Both the position numbers and the translations under genes were made by a program. Under the pieces are notes generated by a model. The model was given only the letters and a program-made list of their open reading frames with translations. It was not told where the DNA came from and did no database searches. 39,666 nt of DNA, from positions 34,477 through 74,142 of the forward strand of contig PLRV01000037.1 in the NCBI GenBank assembly GCA_003164925.1, given 5' to 3'. The stretch comes from Caulobacteraceae bacterium (GTDB lineage: Bacteria > Pseudomonadota > Alphaproteobacteria > Caulobacterales > Caulobacteraceae). How positions within the stretch are numbered: position 1 is the stretch's first letter; each line of letters opens with the position of its first letter. Shown here one piece after another: positions 23,962-32,605 of this stretch.

Positions 23962-24204
23962 ATGACCGACGCGCCTCCCGACCGACTGAGCACCGATCCA
24001 GGTAGCCCTTTTTACGACTCCTCACTTCTGGAACGGGGCGTGGGCATCCGCTTCAAGGGCGAGGAAAAGACCAACGTCGAGGAATATTGCGTCAGCGAGA
24101 GCTGGGTGCGGTTGGCTCTGGGCGCCAAGGTCGATCGGCGGGGCAGGCCCCTGACCATCAAGCTTCAGGGCGAGGTGGAACCCTATTTCCGCGACCATGA
24201 CTAG
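23962..24204 (+). CDS. DUF3297 family protein (80 aa)
   Basis: The 80-residue protein starts MTDAPPDRLSTDPGSPFYD and continues GVGIRFKGEEKTNVEEYC, VSESWVRLALGAKVDRRG and LTIKLQGEVEPYF, an end-to-end match to the DUF3297 pattern as I remember it. The family is small, soluble and uncharacterised. It lies 152 bases from paralog 2 on the opposite strand and before the MprF-like gene. Confidence 0.75.
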   Translation: MTDAPPDRLSTDPGSPFYDSSLLERGVGIRFKGEEKTNVEEYCVSESWVRLALGAKVDRRGRPLTIKLQGEVEPYFRDHD

Positions 24205-24416
24205 GGCGCGATTCAGCGTTTAGGCGACTTCGCCCAAACCCAAGCGCCCCCGCCCTCGCGCAGGGGTGCGGCCACGAGGCCGGCGAGGCCCTTTCCATAA
24301 CGGAATCCCAAGGGGCCGCACGTCATGAGCGTGCATGTCGGATCTGAACGCTTTAGCCGCGGGCGCTATTCCGTCGCGGGCCAACTTCTGGCCCTGCGCA
24401 GCCTTCAGGCGCTATA
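24205..24416 (+). other. Structured leader before the MprF-like gene
   Basis: This 212-base gap holds several hairpins: GGCGA/CGCCC just after the DUF3297 stop, GGCCCTTTCC with GGAA...AAGGGGCC in the middle, and GGGCCA/TGGCCC about 25 bases before the start of the next gene. They may be terminators or a long structured 5' leader. No known riboswitch was recognised and no ORF in it looks real. Confidence 0.35.
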
Positions 24417-26150
24417 ATGGGCTTTATCGGCTCGGAAACGAGCGACTTAAGGAATTTCATGCTCGGTTGGCGGGACATTCGCCCAGCAGCGCTGGTGGTC
24501 GGTCCCACGGTAATGGCGTTCCTCACCTTGGCGGCGGGGGTCATGCTGCTGGCGTCCGGCGCGACGCCCGGCGATCCGGAGCGCCTGCGGTGGCTGGCCG
24601 ACCATGCGCCCCTGCCTGTGATCGAAGTCAGCCACTTTGTCTCCTCCATCATAGGGCTGATGCTGGTTCTGGTGGCCTTTGGTCTGAGGCAGCGACTGGA
24701 TGCGGCCTGGTCGGCGGCTGTGACCCTGCTGGCCCTGGCGGCGACCTTGGCGGTGCTCAAGGGTATAAACTGGGGCGAGACGGTCATCCTCACCGGCATT
24801 TGCCTGGCTCTGCTGCCCCTGCACGCGGCCTTCCCGCGGATGGCGCGCCTCAGCCGCATCGAGGTCAAGCCAGGCTGGCTGCTGTCCGCCTTCGCGGCGA
24901 TCGTCGGCGCCGGGATGCTGAGCCTGTGGTCCTATCACAACGTGTCCTACGGCGATCAGCTGTTCTGGCGCGTGATGGTGAGCGCCGACGCCAGTCGTTC
25001 GCTGCGCGCCTGGACCGGCGTGGGCGTGGCGTTTCTGGTCATCGGCCTGTGGCGTCTGATCTCGACCCCGGCGACCCCCGCGATCGTTACCGATCATGAC
25101 CCCGATTTCGAGCGCGCCCGCGCCATTTTGGCCCAGGCCGAACGCTCCACCCCCGATTCCAATCTGGCCCTCTTGGGCGACAAGCGGTTCCTGTTCTCAG
25201 ATTCGGGCGCCAGCTTCCTCATGTTCGGCGTGCGCGGGCGCTCCTGGATCGCCTTTGGCCCGCCGGTCGGCTTGGTGTGCGAGCGCCTGGAGCTGCTATG
25301 GCGGTTCCGCGAACTGGCTGACGCTCACGCCGCGCGCGCGGCGCTCTACGCCATCGGACCGGACCTCCTGCCAGAAATCGTGGACCTGGGCTTCGCCCTG
25401 CAAAAGACCGGCGAGTCGGCGACCGTGCGACTGGCGGACTTCTCGTTGCAGGGGCGTAAGCGCGAGGTGCTCCGCCGCAACTGGCGCAAGGCGGCCGAGG
25501 CGGGCGCCGTGTTCGAGGTGATCGAGGCCGGCCACGCCGCATTCTGCATTCAGGACCTCAAGGACATCTCGGACCAGTGGCTGTCCCACCACGCCGGCGG
25601 CGAGAAGGGCTTTTCGATGGGCCGTTTCGATCCGGACTACATCAACGAATTCCCCTGCGCCCTTGTGCGCCTCGACGGTCGGATCGTCGCTTTCGCCAAT
25701 CTTTGGACCACCGCCGAGCGATCGTCCTTCTCCATGGACCTGATGCGCTACGGCGAAGCGGCGCCCAAGAACATCATGGATTTCCTGTTCGTCGAGCTCC
25801 TGAGCTGGGGCCAACAGCAGGGCTATGAGGCCTTTGAGTTCGGCATGGCGCCTCTGGCGGGGCTACAGGGCCGCCCCCTGGCCCCGCTGATGACCCGCGT
25901 CGGCCGGCTTTTGTTCGAACGCGGCGAGGACATCTACAATTTCCAGGGCGTGCGCCGGTACAAGGACAAGTACGACCCGATCTGGTCGCCGCGCTATATC
26001 GCCGCAGCCAACAAGTGGTCGATCGGCATCGCCCTGGCCGACGTCAGCCTGTTGTCCGCGGGCGGAATGACTGGCCTGGCCAAGCGGCCGCGCGGACCCG
26101 GCGCCGCGCCGGCGGACCAGCCGCAGCCGCTCGTGCGCAAGTCGGCCTGA
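24417..26150 (+). CDS. MprF-type aminoacyl-phosphatidylglycerol synthase without flippase half
   Basis: 577 residues. Six predicted membrane helices (about residues 25-230) are followed by a C-terminal DUF2156 (GNAT-like) domain from about 240: DSNLALLGDKRFLFSDSG, FGVRGRSWIAFGPPVG, NWRKAAEAGAVFEVIEAG, ALVRLDGRIVAFANLW and FQGVRRYKDKYDPIWSPRYIA. Full-length MprF has about 14 helices including an N-terminal flippase; only the synthase part is here. The family transfers an amino acid (Lys or Ala) from tRNA to phosphatidylglycerol, lowering membrane negative charge; which amino acid is not predictable. An alternative start is the ATG at 24459 (MLGWRDIR). Confidence 0.8.
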   Translation: MGFIGSETSDLRNFMLGWRDIRPAALVVGPTVMAFLTLAAGVMLLASGATPGDPERLRWLADHAPLPVIEVSHFVSSIIGLMLVLVAFGLRQRLDAAWSAAVTLLALAATLAVLKGINWGETVILTGICLALLPLHAAFPRMARLSRIEVKPGWLLSAFAAIVGAGMLSLWSYHNVSYGDQLFWRVMVSADASRSLRAWTGVGVAFLVIGLWRLISTPATPAIVTDHDPDFERARAILAQAERSTPDSNLALLGDKRFLFSDSGASFLMFGVRGRSWIAFGPPVGLVCERLELLWRFRELADAHAARAALYAIGPDLLPEIVDLGFALQKTGESATVRLADFSLQGRKREVLRRNWRKAAEAGAVFEVIEAGHAAFCIQDLKDISDQWLSHHAGGEKGFSMGRFDPDYINEFPCALVRLDGRIVAFANLWTTAERSSFSMDLMRYGEAAPKNIMDFLFVELLSWGQQQGYEAFEFGMAPLAGLQGRPLAPLMTRVGRLLFERGEDIYNFQGVRRYKDKYDPIWSPRYIAAANKWSIGIALADVSLLSAGGMTGLAKRPRGPGAAPADQPQPLVRKSA

Positions 26151-26228
26151 GGGCGCCACGGCTCCGTCCGTTTGCGCATAGCCCGCCAAAGGGATTAGCT
26201 TGGCTGCCGTGCGGGAAGGAGAATCGCC

Positions 26229-26648
26229 ATGTTCGCTGCGTTTCCGCTACTGGCCCTGATCGTGCTGATCTACAATCTAGTCGCCCTGACCTTCGGCGGC
26301 CTGCGCGCGACCAACGCTCAGGATGAGCTGTCCCAGCCGCTATTTTCGGTACACATGGCCTCCGGGGCCGTCTGGTCGGTCGGGCTGGGCGATCTATTGC
26401 TGGTGGCGTCCCTGGTCATCCTGTTCATCGAACTGCTCAAGTCGACCTCGAGCCGGCGCGTGGCGATCATCAACCACTCCCTATCGATGATCCTGTTCAT
26501 CGTCTGTCTGATTCAGTTCCTGCTGTTCGGCGCCTTCGCCACCTCGACCTTTTTCCTGATCACGCTGATGGTCCTGCTGGACGTTTTGGCCGGCTTCATC
26601 GTGACCATCGTCGCCTCGCGCCGAGAGCTGGACCTGACCCACGATTGA
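26229..26648 (+). CDS. Hypothetical four-helix membrane protein (139 aa)
   Basis: 139 residues with four hydrophobic segments (about 4-24, 51-70, 86-105 and 108-128) and short loops; the first loop carries GGLRATNAQDELSQPLFSVHM. GGAGAATCGCC precedes the start. No characterised family is recognised. It lies 78 bases after the MprF-like gene on the same strand, so cotranscription is possible, and is followed by a terminator-like hairpin. Confidence 0.65.
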   Translation: MFAAFPLLALIVLIYNLVALTFGGLRATNAQDELSQPLFSVHMASGAVWSVGLGDLLLVASLVILFIELLKSTSSRRVAIINHSLSMILFIVCLIQFLLFGAFATSTFFLITLMVLLDVLAGFIVTIVASRRELDLTHD

Positions 26649-26654
26649 GGACTG

Positions 26655-26710
26655 GCCGGATTTAGAGCCCGATGACGTCTCTCGAAGTGCAAATCCGGCT
26701 CTGATTTTTT
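26655..26710 (+). terminator. Terminator-like hairpin with T-run
   Basis: GCCGGATTT (26655-26663) pairs perfectly with AAATCCGGC (26691-26699), and TTTTTT follows at 26705-26710. The loop of 27 bases is long for an intrinsic terminator and overlaps the dispersed repeat starting at 26664, which offers a competing pairing AGAGCC/GGCTCT. Confidence 0.5.
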
Positions 26711-26755
26711 GATTTGGCGCGGAATTCAACGATCAGCTTCGAGCCGATCACATCC
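26664..26755. repeat. Dispersed intergenic repeat, copy A
   Basis: The core GATGACGTCTCTCGA flanked by GAGCC and AATCC-GCTCT is found again, inverted, at 37708-37745. Over the first 39 bases about 32 match. Weaker similarity continues for about 50 bases (GATTT, CAA, GATC, CGATCACATC against CTGATCCCATC). This copy lies between convergently arranged units. Confidence 0.6.
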
Positions 26756-26759
26756 CGCT

Positions 26760-26837
26760 CTACGACATCACCGTAAAGACCAGGGCGACCATCAGAAGGT
26801 CGAAGGTGCGGGTGGCGAAGGCGGTGAAGCTGTTCAT
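26760..26837 (-). CDS. Possible 25-residue membrane peptide
   Basis: A 25-codon ORF from 26837 has TAAGG six bases before the ATG. The peptide starts MNSFTAFATRTFDLLM and ends VALVFTVMS, which looks like a single short membrane helix. No homolog is recognised. The size makes chance occurrence a real possibility; its resemblance in layout to the 36-residue ORF at 9471 is the main reason to list it. Confidence 0.3.
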   Translation of the reverse strand: MNSFTAFATRTFDLLMVALVFTVMS

Positions 26838-26894
26838 GGCGGGCCTTACGGGGAACAAGACCCCTTCCGCCAAGCAAGACCGGCGCCAACCCCG

Positions 26895-27215
26895 CTAAAT
26901 CTTGGTCTTGGAGATCAGGCCCGGCGTTAACCGACGGTCGGTCCGCCCGGACCACTCGGCGTTGAGATAGGCCGTCTTGGCCTTGGCCAGGGTCTCGGGT
27001 CCGCCTCGCAGGCCGCGCTTCTGCCCATCCTGCCCCAGCAGATGGGCCGCCAACGTGGGCTTGGGTTCGGTCGTCTTGGATTCAGGCGCGGGAACGGGCT
27101 GAACCGCCGGCAAGTTCGAGGAGGCCTGCGGCGGCGGCGGCGCATCAGCCTGACGGCGGGCGCGTCTACGGCGATCGCCGTTAGCTCCGCGGATTGGGTC
27201 GATCGGATCGGTCAT
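26895..27215 (-). CDS. Hypothetical protein (106 aa)
   Basis: The 106-residue protein starts MTDPIDPIRGANGDRRRRAR, has a low-complexity Pro/Ala-rich middle (PPPPQASSNLPAVQPVPAPE) and a more conserved-looking C-terminal part (TLAAHLLGQDGQKRGLRGGP, AKAKTAYLNAEWSGRTDRR). The basic start and disordered middle suggest a soluble adaptor or nucleic-acid binder, but this is only an impression. The TAYLNAEWSG segment occurs in small uncharacterised alphaproteobacterial proteins. It lies downstream of phaR on the same strand. Confidence 0.6.
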   Translation of the reverse strand: MTDPIDPIRGANGDRRRRARRQADAPPPPQASSNLPAVQPVPAPESKTTEPKPTLAAHLLGQDGQKRGLRGGPETLAKAKTAYLNAEWSGRTDRRLTPGLISKTKI

Positions 27216-27280
27216 GTCCAGCTCCTCGCCGGCATCATGACCGACGAGGGTTAAGACCGGGTGGCGCTCGTCTTTTCAGC

Positions 27281-27904
27281 TCAGCTTTTAGAGGCCAGCT
27301 TCTCGATCTGCTGCTGCATTTCCTCCAGCTGCTTTTTCAGATCGCCCAGCGATTCGGCGCCTTCGGCCTTGGCCGGCGCCTGAGCCGGCTTGGCCGCGTC
27401 CGTTGCGGGGAAGGCGAAGGGCGTGAACATCTTCATCGCCCGGTCGAACAGCTGCATGTTTTGCCGGATTTGTTCGTCGAAGTATTTCAGCCCCTGCCCT
27501 GCGCCGAGCGTCTCGGTCAACTGCGTGCGCATGCGTTCCTGTTGCTGAGTGAAACTGTCCAGCGATAGCTCCAGATAGCTGGGCACCAGAGACTGCATCG
27601 AGTCCCCGTAGAAACGGATCAATTGACGCAGGAATTGGATGGGCAACAGGTTCTGCTCGCCGTGATTTTCTTCTTCGAAGATAATCTGGGTCAGAACGGA
27701 GCGTGTTATATCGTCATTGGTTTTCGCATCGTAGACCACGAAGTCGACGTGCTTCTTCACCATCTCCGACAGATGTTCCAGCGTCACATAGGAACTGGAG
27801 GCAGTGTTGTAGAGACGCCTGTTGGCGTACTTCTTGATGACGACGCGCTCGCCCCCAGACTTCGTTTTTTCGGATTTCGGTTCGGCAGCGGCAGGGTCGG
27901 TCAT
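27281..27904 (-). CDS. phaR: Polyhydroxyalkanoate synthesis regulator PhaR
   Basis: 207 residues. The N-terminal DNA-binding domain shows VVIKKYANRRLYNTASSSYV and TLEHLSEMVKKHVDFVVYDAKT; the PHB-accumulation regulatory domain follows with DDITRSVLTQIIFEEE, LLPIQFLRQLIRFYGDSMQS and VPSYLELSLDSF. The C-terminus is a likely coiled coil (LKKQLEEMQQQIEKLA). PhaR represses PHB granule genes and is released by binding PHB. It is divergent from phaA, sharing a 170-base intergenic region, which suggests autoregulation and control of phaA. Confidence 0.93.
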   Translation of the reverse strand: MTDPAAAEPKSEKTKSGGERVVIKKYANRRLYNTASSSYVTLEHLSEMVKKHVDFVVYDAKTNDDITRSVLTQIIFEEENHGEQNLLPIQFLRQLIRFYGDSMQSLVPSYLELSLDSFTQQQERMRTQLTETLGAGQGLKYFDEQIRQNMQLFDRAMKMFTPFAFPATDAAKPAQAPAKAEGAESLGDLKKQLEEMQQQIEKLASKS

Positions 27905-28074
27905 GGTCCCCCCAAATTTGAATTCAGTCGCGCTCGCACGCTCTTGTGCAACGCGACATTATTGCGGATGACATCATCCAGCGCTAGTGCAGCAGGCCTT
28001 AATTTCGCCAGTCTCGCCTTTGAAGCGGGACTGGACACTATTTGCCCTCTTACGATCGGCAGGAGCCCTTTCCC
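27905..28074. promoter_or_regulatory. Divergent phaR/phaA control region
   Basis: The 170 bases between the two starts contain TGC/GCA-type elements, notably TTGTGCAA (27944-27951) and nearby ATTGCGG and GTGCAGCAGG, similar to the TGC-rich dyads bound by PhaR proteins. AGGAG lies nine bases before the phaA start. No clear promoter hexamers could be chosen. Confidence 0.35.
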
Positions 28075-29247
28075 ATGACTGATATCGTGATCGTTTCGGC
28101 CGCTCGCACGCCCGTGGGGGCCTTCAACGGCGCCTTGGCCAGTCTTCCGGCGTCGGCGCTCGGCTCCGTGGCGATCAAGGCGGCGCTTGAACGCGCCGGC
28201 GTCGAACCGGGCGCAGTGAGCGAAGTGGTGCTGGGCCACGTGCTTCAGGCCGCCGCCGGTCAGGGCCCCGCGCGCCAAGCCTCCGTCGGCGCCGGCATTC
28301 CCTTCGAGACGCCCGCCTGGAGCCTCAATCAGATCTGCGGCTCAGGCTTGAGGGCCGTGGCCATCGGCATGCAGCAGATTAAGGACGGCGCCTCCATCGT
28401 GGTGGCCGGCGGTCAGGAAAGCATGAGCCAGGCCCCCCACGCCGCGCACCTACGCAACGGGACCAAAATGGGCGACCTGTCCATGATTGACACCATGATC
28501 AAGGATGGGCTGTGGGATGCCTTCAACGGGTACCACATGGGCGTGACGGCCGAGAACGTGGCCTCCCAGGGCCAGATCACCCGTGAGGACCAGGACAGGT
28601 TCGCCGTTCTGTCGCAGAACCGCGCGGAGGCGGCCCAGAAGGCCGGCAAGTTCGACGCCGAGATCACGCCCGTGACCATCAAGGGCCGCAAGGGTGACAC
28701 GGTGGTGGACAAGGACGAATACATCCGCCTGGGCGCCACCTATGAATCCGTCGCCGGTCTGCGTCCCGCCTTTTCCAAGGATGGCACGGTCACGGCGGGC
28801 AACGCCTCGGGCATCAACGACGGGGCCGCGGCCGTCGTGCTGATGACCGAGAAGGAGGCCGCCGCACGGGGTCGCAAGCCGCTGGCGCGCATCGCCTCCT
28901 GGGCCACCGCCGGCGTCGACCCGGCGGTAATGGGCACAGGTCCTATTCCGGCGACCAAACTCGCCTTGAAGCGGGCGGGCTGGACCGTGGCGGATCTGGA
29001 CCTGATCGAGGCCAACGAGGCCTTCGCCGCCCAGGCGCTGTGCGTCAGCCGCACGCTCGGCTTCGACCCTGAAAAGGTCAATGTGAACGGCGGGGCGATC
29101 GCCATCGGTCACCCCATCGGCGCGTCAGGCGCGCGCATCCTGACAACCCTGCTGTACGAGATGGGCCGCCGCGGCGCCCAGAAGGGCCTCGCCACCCTGT
29201 GCATTGGCGGGGGAATGGGCGTGTCCATGTGCCTTGAGCAGGCCTGA
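28075..29247 (+). CDS. phaA: Acetyl-CoA acetyltransferase (beta-ketothiolase)
   Basis: 390 residues from the ATG at 28075. It condenses two acetyl-CoA to acetoacetyl-CoA, the entry to PHB synthesis, or the reverse. The nucleophile is Cys88 ([11 protein letters not shown]), His346 lies in [15 protein letters not shown] and the acid/base Cys376 in [23 protein letters not shown] and [12 protein letters not shown] are also typical. The divergent phaR supports a PHB role, but phaB, which usually follows, is not present. Thiolase paralogs are common, so the name carries some uncertainty. Confidence 0.88.
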   Translation: MTDIVIVSAARTPVGAFNGALASLPASALGSVAIKAALERAGVEPGAVSEVVLGHVLQAAAGQGPARQASVGAGIPFETPAWSLNQICGSGLRAVAIGMQQIKDGASIVVAGGQESMSQAPHAAHLRNGTKMGDLSMIDTMIKDGLWDAFNGYHMGVTAENVASQGQITREDQDRFAVLSQNRAEAAQKAGKFDAEITPVTIKGRKGDTVVDKDEYIRLGATYESVAGLRPAFSKDGTVTAGNASGINDGAAAVVLMTEKEAAARGRKPLARIASWATAGVDPAVMGTGPIPATKLALKRAGWTVADLDLIEANEAFAAQALCVSRTLGFDPEKVNVNGGAIAIGHPIGASGARILTTLLYEMGRRGAQKGLATLCIGGGMGVSMCLEQA

Positions 29248-29396
29248 GGACGGTCGCCACAAGACGGGGATCCTGAGGCTTGACCCACAATTTGGGCTCG
29301 GTGGCGGGAATGCGCGGCGCAGATGCGGGGAAACGACGCAGGAGGACGCCTCGAGCGTCCAAAAACGGCCCCACTCGCAGTGCATTTGGATGGGCT

Positions 29397-30377
29397 ATGA
29401 TCCAAGGCAGATGGGCGGTGTTCGGCGGCATGACGGCATTGGCTGCGCTGGGCGTGGCTGGTGTTTCCTTCGCTCAGCCTGTCAATGATCTGCCGCCTGT
29501 CGACCATGCACCCTTCGCGGGCGAAACGCCCTCTCAGGTCCCCGCTCGAGCCTATCTAAACGGGCAGACCGGAGCCAGCTCGTCCGGCGCATGGCTATTG
29601 CACATGGCAAGACCTGGCCGACCGGAGCCTCGCTTCGGTTTCGGCCCCCAAGACCCGGGCGGCCTGCCGTCCTGGTCAGCCCCGCCATTAGCCCTGCGCG
29701 ACATGCCCAATGGCCGGGCCGACCGAGGGTTGGCGGCGCCGCCTGTAGCCCGCTATTCGTCGGGCGACAGTTCGGTCTTCATCCTGGACCGCTCCAGCGG
29801 CGTGCCGCTCCTGAAGTTCGACGACAGTCCCGAGGTGTGGGTGCTTCAGCCCACGCCGGGGCCGCGCGGCGATGTGATCTATAAAAACGACGTGGGGGAA
29901 CCGATCCTGCGCGCCACGCGCTTGGGCGGCCTTACTTTGTTCAGCACCGGCGCCCCTGGCGGCGAGGCCGTGGCCATGGTGGGCGGCGCCGAGGATCTGC
30001 AGCCTCCGCCCTTCATGGCGCCCAATACGGTGTTCCAGCACATGCTGCAGGCCTCCTCCCGCGCCTCCCGCGCCGCCCAGCACCTGATCACCTTCGACGC
30101 CGTGGAGGTCACGCCCGACACCGCGCCGGTGTTCGCCGACGCCGCCACCGCCGCAGCGGAGGCGGTCATCACCCTGTCGCGCCGCGACGACGGGCGGGCC
30201 TTCCTGCGCCATCTGGACAAGATGCAGTTCCAGCCCGGCTCGCGATCGGGCGCTGCGGTCGCCTCGCCGGACGGCGGCGCTCATGTGCATATCCAGGTTT
30301 TCGTGGATCCCGCCGAAGGCATCGCCGGCCGGCCGTCGTCGGAGCGACTGGTGCGCGCAGCCCTGGCCGGGAAATAG
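29397..30377 (+). CDS. Secreted DUF4908-type hypothetical protein
   Basis: 326 residues from the ATG at 29397, chosen because it places a signal peptide at the N-terminus (MIQGRWAVFGGMTALAALGV, cut after FAQ). The middle contains VARYSSGDSSVFILDRSSG, LLKFDDSPEVWVLQPTPGPR, GDVIYKNDVGEPILRATRLG and LTLFSTGAPGGEA, which resemble DUF4908 of Caulobacterales as I recall it. The C-terminal third looks different and repeats that of no family I know. The function is unknown and the protein is probably periplasmic. A longer frame from a TTG at 29280 is not favoured. Confidence 0.65.
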   Translation: MIQGRWAVFGGMTALAALGVAGVSFAQPVNDLPPVDHAPFAGETPSQVPARAYLNGQTGASSSGAWLLHMARPGRPEPRFGFGPQDPGGLPSWSAPPLALRDMPNGRADRGLAAPPVARYSSGDSSVFILDRSSGVPLLKFDDSPEVWVLQPTPGPRGDVIYKNDVGEPILRATRLGGLTLFSTGAPGGEAVAMVGGAEDLQPPPFMAPNTVFQHMLQASSRASRAAQHLITFDAVEVTPDTAPVFADAATAAAEAVITLSRRDDGRAFLRHLDKMQFQPGSRSGAAVASPDGGAHVHIQVFVDPAEGIAGRPSSERLVRAALAGK

Positions 30378-30393
30378 CCGTAAGGCCGCCCGC

Positions 30394-30840
30394 TCAGACC
30401 CACGGATGGGGGGCCAGCTCGAAGCTGTCGAACTGGAAGCCCGGCGCGACGGTGCAGCCGCACAGGGTCCACGGCCCCAGGGTCACGGCGCTCTGCCATA
30501 CGCCGCGCGGGCACACCGCCTGAGTCCGATGCCCCGCGACCAGGTTCGGACCCAGGATATGGATCTCGACCGGACCACCCAGCTCCAAGGCCAGACTCAG
30601 GCGTAGCGGAGCGCCGGCGTAGTAGTGCCAAACTTCGCTGGCGTCCTTGACCCGATGCCAGGCGGATGTTTGTCCGGCGGCCAGCAAATAGTAGATGGCG
30701 GTGGATGCCGCCCTTCCTGCGACCCCATGTGGGTCGCGGAAGGTTTCGGCGTACCAGCCGCCTTCCGGGTGCGGCTGAAGCCCAAGATGGGCGATGACGC
30801 TCTCTGCGGTCAGATCCGAGACGCTCAGATCACGGTTCAT
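30394..30840 (-). CDS. Cupin-fold DUF985 family protein
   Basis: 148 residues with the DUF985 pattern: HPEGGWYAETFRD, STAIYYLLAAGQTSAWHRV, SEVWHYYAGAPLRLSL, GHRTQAVCPRGVWQSAVTLG and CTVAPGFQFDSFEL. The cupin histidines (His62 in SAWHRV and His70 region in VWHYY) are present. The activity is uncharacterised. Its start overlaps the gloB stop by four bases (ATGA), so the two are translationally coupled. Confidence 0.85.
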   Translation of the reverse strand: MNRDLSVSDLTAESVIAHLGLQPHPEGGWYAETFRDPHGVAGRAASTAIYYLLAAGQTSAWHRVKDASEVWHYYAGAPLRLSLALELGGPVEIHILGPNLVAGHRTQAVCPRGVWQSAVTLGPWTLCGCTVAPGFQFDSFELAPHPWV

Positions 30841-31598
30841 CCCCGAAATTCGTCCTTGGCGGCGCGCAGGGCCGCGAACACCTCGTAATCGGGCCGGCCG
30901 GCCAGGCCCAGGCCCTCGGCCAGTAACGGCGCCCGAAGGAAGGGATTGGCCGCCTTTTCCTCGGCGACTGTGGACGGGGTCGTGGGCTCGCCCCGCGCGC
31001 GGGCTGCGAACACCGCGTCGGCGCGCCGTTTCAGCGCCGGCGATGAATCCACTGACAGGGCGAAGCGCGCATTGCCCGCAGCGTATTCATGCGCGCTGTA
31101 AAGCAGCGTGTCCTCGGGCAAGGCTGCGAGGCGCATCAGGCTGGCCCACATTTGCTGCGGCTGACCTTCAAACATGCGCCCGCAGCCCAAGGGAAACACG
31201 CTGTCGCCGACGAAGGCCATGTTGTCGTCCGCGTCGTAGTAGGCAATGTGCTGCAAGGTGTGTCCGCCCACGTCGATCACCGAAAACACCGTCTGGCCCA
31301 GGCGAACCTCGTCGCCGCCAGACACGGGCCGGTCGAGCGGTGCGATGCGCGTCACTTCCTGAGGGCCGACGATCAGGCACGCGGTTCTGTCCTTCAATAC
31401 CGCATTGCCGCCAGCATGGTCGGGATGCCAATGGGTGTTGAAAATAAAGTCCAGACGCCAACCGCGCCGGTCCAGCTCGGTCAAGATGGCGGCGGCGTCC
31501 GGCGTATCGATCGTGGCGACCAAGCCTGAGGCCTCGTCGCGGACCAGATAACCGTAATTATCGGTCAGGCACGGAAACTGGACGATCTGCAAGGCCAC
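30837..31598 (-). CDS. gloB: Hydroxyacylglutathione hydrolase (glyoxalase II)
   Basis: A binuclear-zinc metallo-beta-lactamase-fold hydrolase that splits S-lactoylglutathione to lactate and glutathione. The metal motif is THWHPDHAGG; further metal residues are in DVGGHTLQHIAYY and FVGDSVFPLGCGRMFEG, and the C-terminal glutathione site is near YSAHEYAAGNARFAL and EEKAANPFLR. The GTG at 31598 is preferred as start (254 residues, MALQIVQFPCLTDNYGYL) because GGAG lies eight bases upstream and the N-terminus fits the family; ATGs at 31622 and 31637 are alternatives. It is coupled to the DUF985 gene and divergent from the methyltransferase gene. Confidence 0.93.
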   Translation of the reverse strand: MALQIVQFPCLTDNYGYLVRDEASGLVATIDTPDAAAILTELDRRGWRLDFIFNTHWHPDHAGGNAVLKDRTACLIVGPQEVTRIAPLDRPVSGGDEVRLGQTVFSVIDVGGHTLQHIAYYDADDNMAFVGDSVFPLGCGRMFEGQPQQMWASLMRLAALPEDTLLYSAHEYAAGNARFALSVDSSPALKRRADAVFAARARGEPTTPSTVAEEKAANPFLRAPLLAEGLGLAGRPDYEVFAALRAAKDEFRG

Positions 31599-31766
31599 GG
31601 CGCGCACTCCACGAGAAACCATAGGCCTGCGTATCATACAGCGATAGCCGCTGCGCCCAGGCCGCCTATATTGGCGAGGCGTCGGACGGGATTCGGCCGA
31701 TCCAGATTCAAAATGTAGGGCCTGATTCAGCCTTCAAGATGGAGCCGTCCGGCTCCAAGGAGTCGC

Positions 31767-32513
31767 ATGCGCCGGGACGTGGTCGAGCTTCGTCAGTTCT
31801 ACGCGGGCCCCCTGGGCAGGGCCGCGGGGGATATGCTGGGCCGCAAGCTGACGGAAACCTGGGGCGACGTAAGCGGGCTCGACATCCTGGGCCTGGGTTA
31901 CGCCACGCCGATCCTGGAGCGCTTCACCCGGGCGCGGCGGGTCGTCGCGGCCATGCCGGCGGAACAGGGCGTGGAAGCTTGGCCCTCGTCGGGGCCCGGC
32001 AACCGCACCTGCCTGATGCGCGAGAGCGCCCTGCCTTTTCCCAACGCCCTGTTCGACCGCATCCTGCTGGTGCATAGCCTGGAGGAAAGCGACGATCCTC
32101 TGGCGCTGTTGCGGGAGGTATGGCGGGTCATGGCGCCGTCCGGACGAGTCGTCCTGGCGGCCGCGGCGCGAAGCGGCGTTTGGTGCCACGCCGAAGCTAC
32201 GCCGTTCGGATATGGCCGTCCCTTCACCCGCGCTCAACTCGAACAACTGGCTCGAGAGGCTGAATTGGAGCCCATCGCCTGGTCCCGAGCCCTCTATGCG
32301 CCGCCCATCGCCGGCCTGGCTCGCTATGCGGAGAGTTTCGAACAGGCAGGAGCAAGGCTGTGGCCGCGCTTCGCCGGACTGATCCTGCTGGAGGCGGTCA
32401 AACAGACTTTTGCGGTCAAACCCAAAGGCTTAGGCGCCCCCGCCAGGGTGTTCGTCCCCGGAGCGCTAAGGCCGGCGCAAACGGCGTCGCGCGCCAAGGC
32501 CGCAGCAATCTGA
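31767..32513 (+). CDS. Class I SAM-dependent methyltransferase
   Basis: 248 residues of Rossmann-fold methyltransferase type. A weak motif I is seen as LDILGLGYATP (about 38-48), followed by ESALPFPNALFDRILLVHSLEES and LREVWRVMAPSGRVVLAA (motifs IV-VI). The glycine-rich loop is not classical, so SAM binding is likely but not certain. The substrate is unknown. It is divergent from gloB, a pairing also seen in other alphaproteobacteria as far as I recall. Confidence 0.75.
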   Translation: MRRDVVELRQFYAGPLGRAAGDMLGRKLTETWGDVSGLDILGLGYATPILERFTRARRVVAAMPAEQGVEAWPSSGPGNRTCLMRESALPFPNALFDRILLVHSLEESDDPLALLREVWRVMAPSGRVVLAAAARSGVWCHAEATPFGYGRPFTRAQLEQLAREAELEPIAWSRALYAPPIAGLARYAESFEQAGARLWPRFAGLILLEAVKQTFAVKPKGLGAPARVFVPGALRPAQTASRAKAAAI

Positions 32514-32605
32514 ATTGACTTGCGCAAAAGCTTCATCAAGCCCTTGGAGGGTGCGCCTAAACGCCTTAGCTTTGACGGTAAAGCTGCAATTTAAGGGAAT
32601 CCGCC

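Noticed and set aside
24335-25099. 254-codon plus-strand ORF overlapping the MprF-like gene in another frame
   Set aside because: Its sequence is low in complexity after the overlap begins, and the DUF2156 protein frame explains the region.
32514-32605. Sigma-54 promoter before the P-II gene
   Set aside because: No TGGCAC-N5-TTGC-like sequence could be found.
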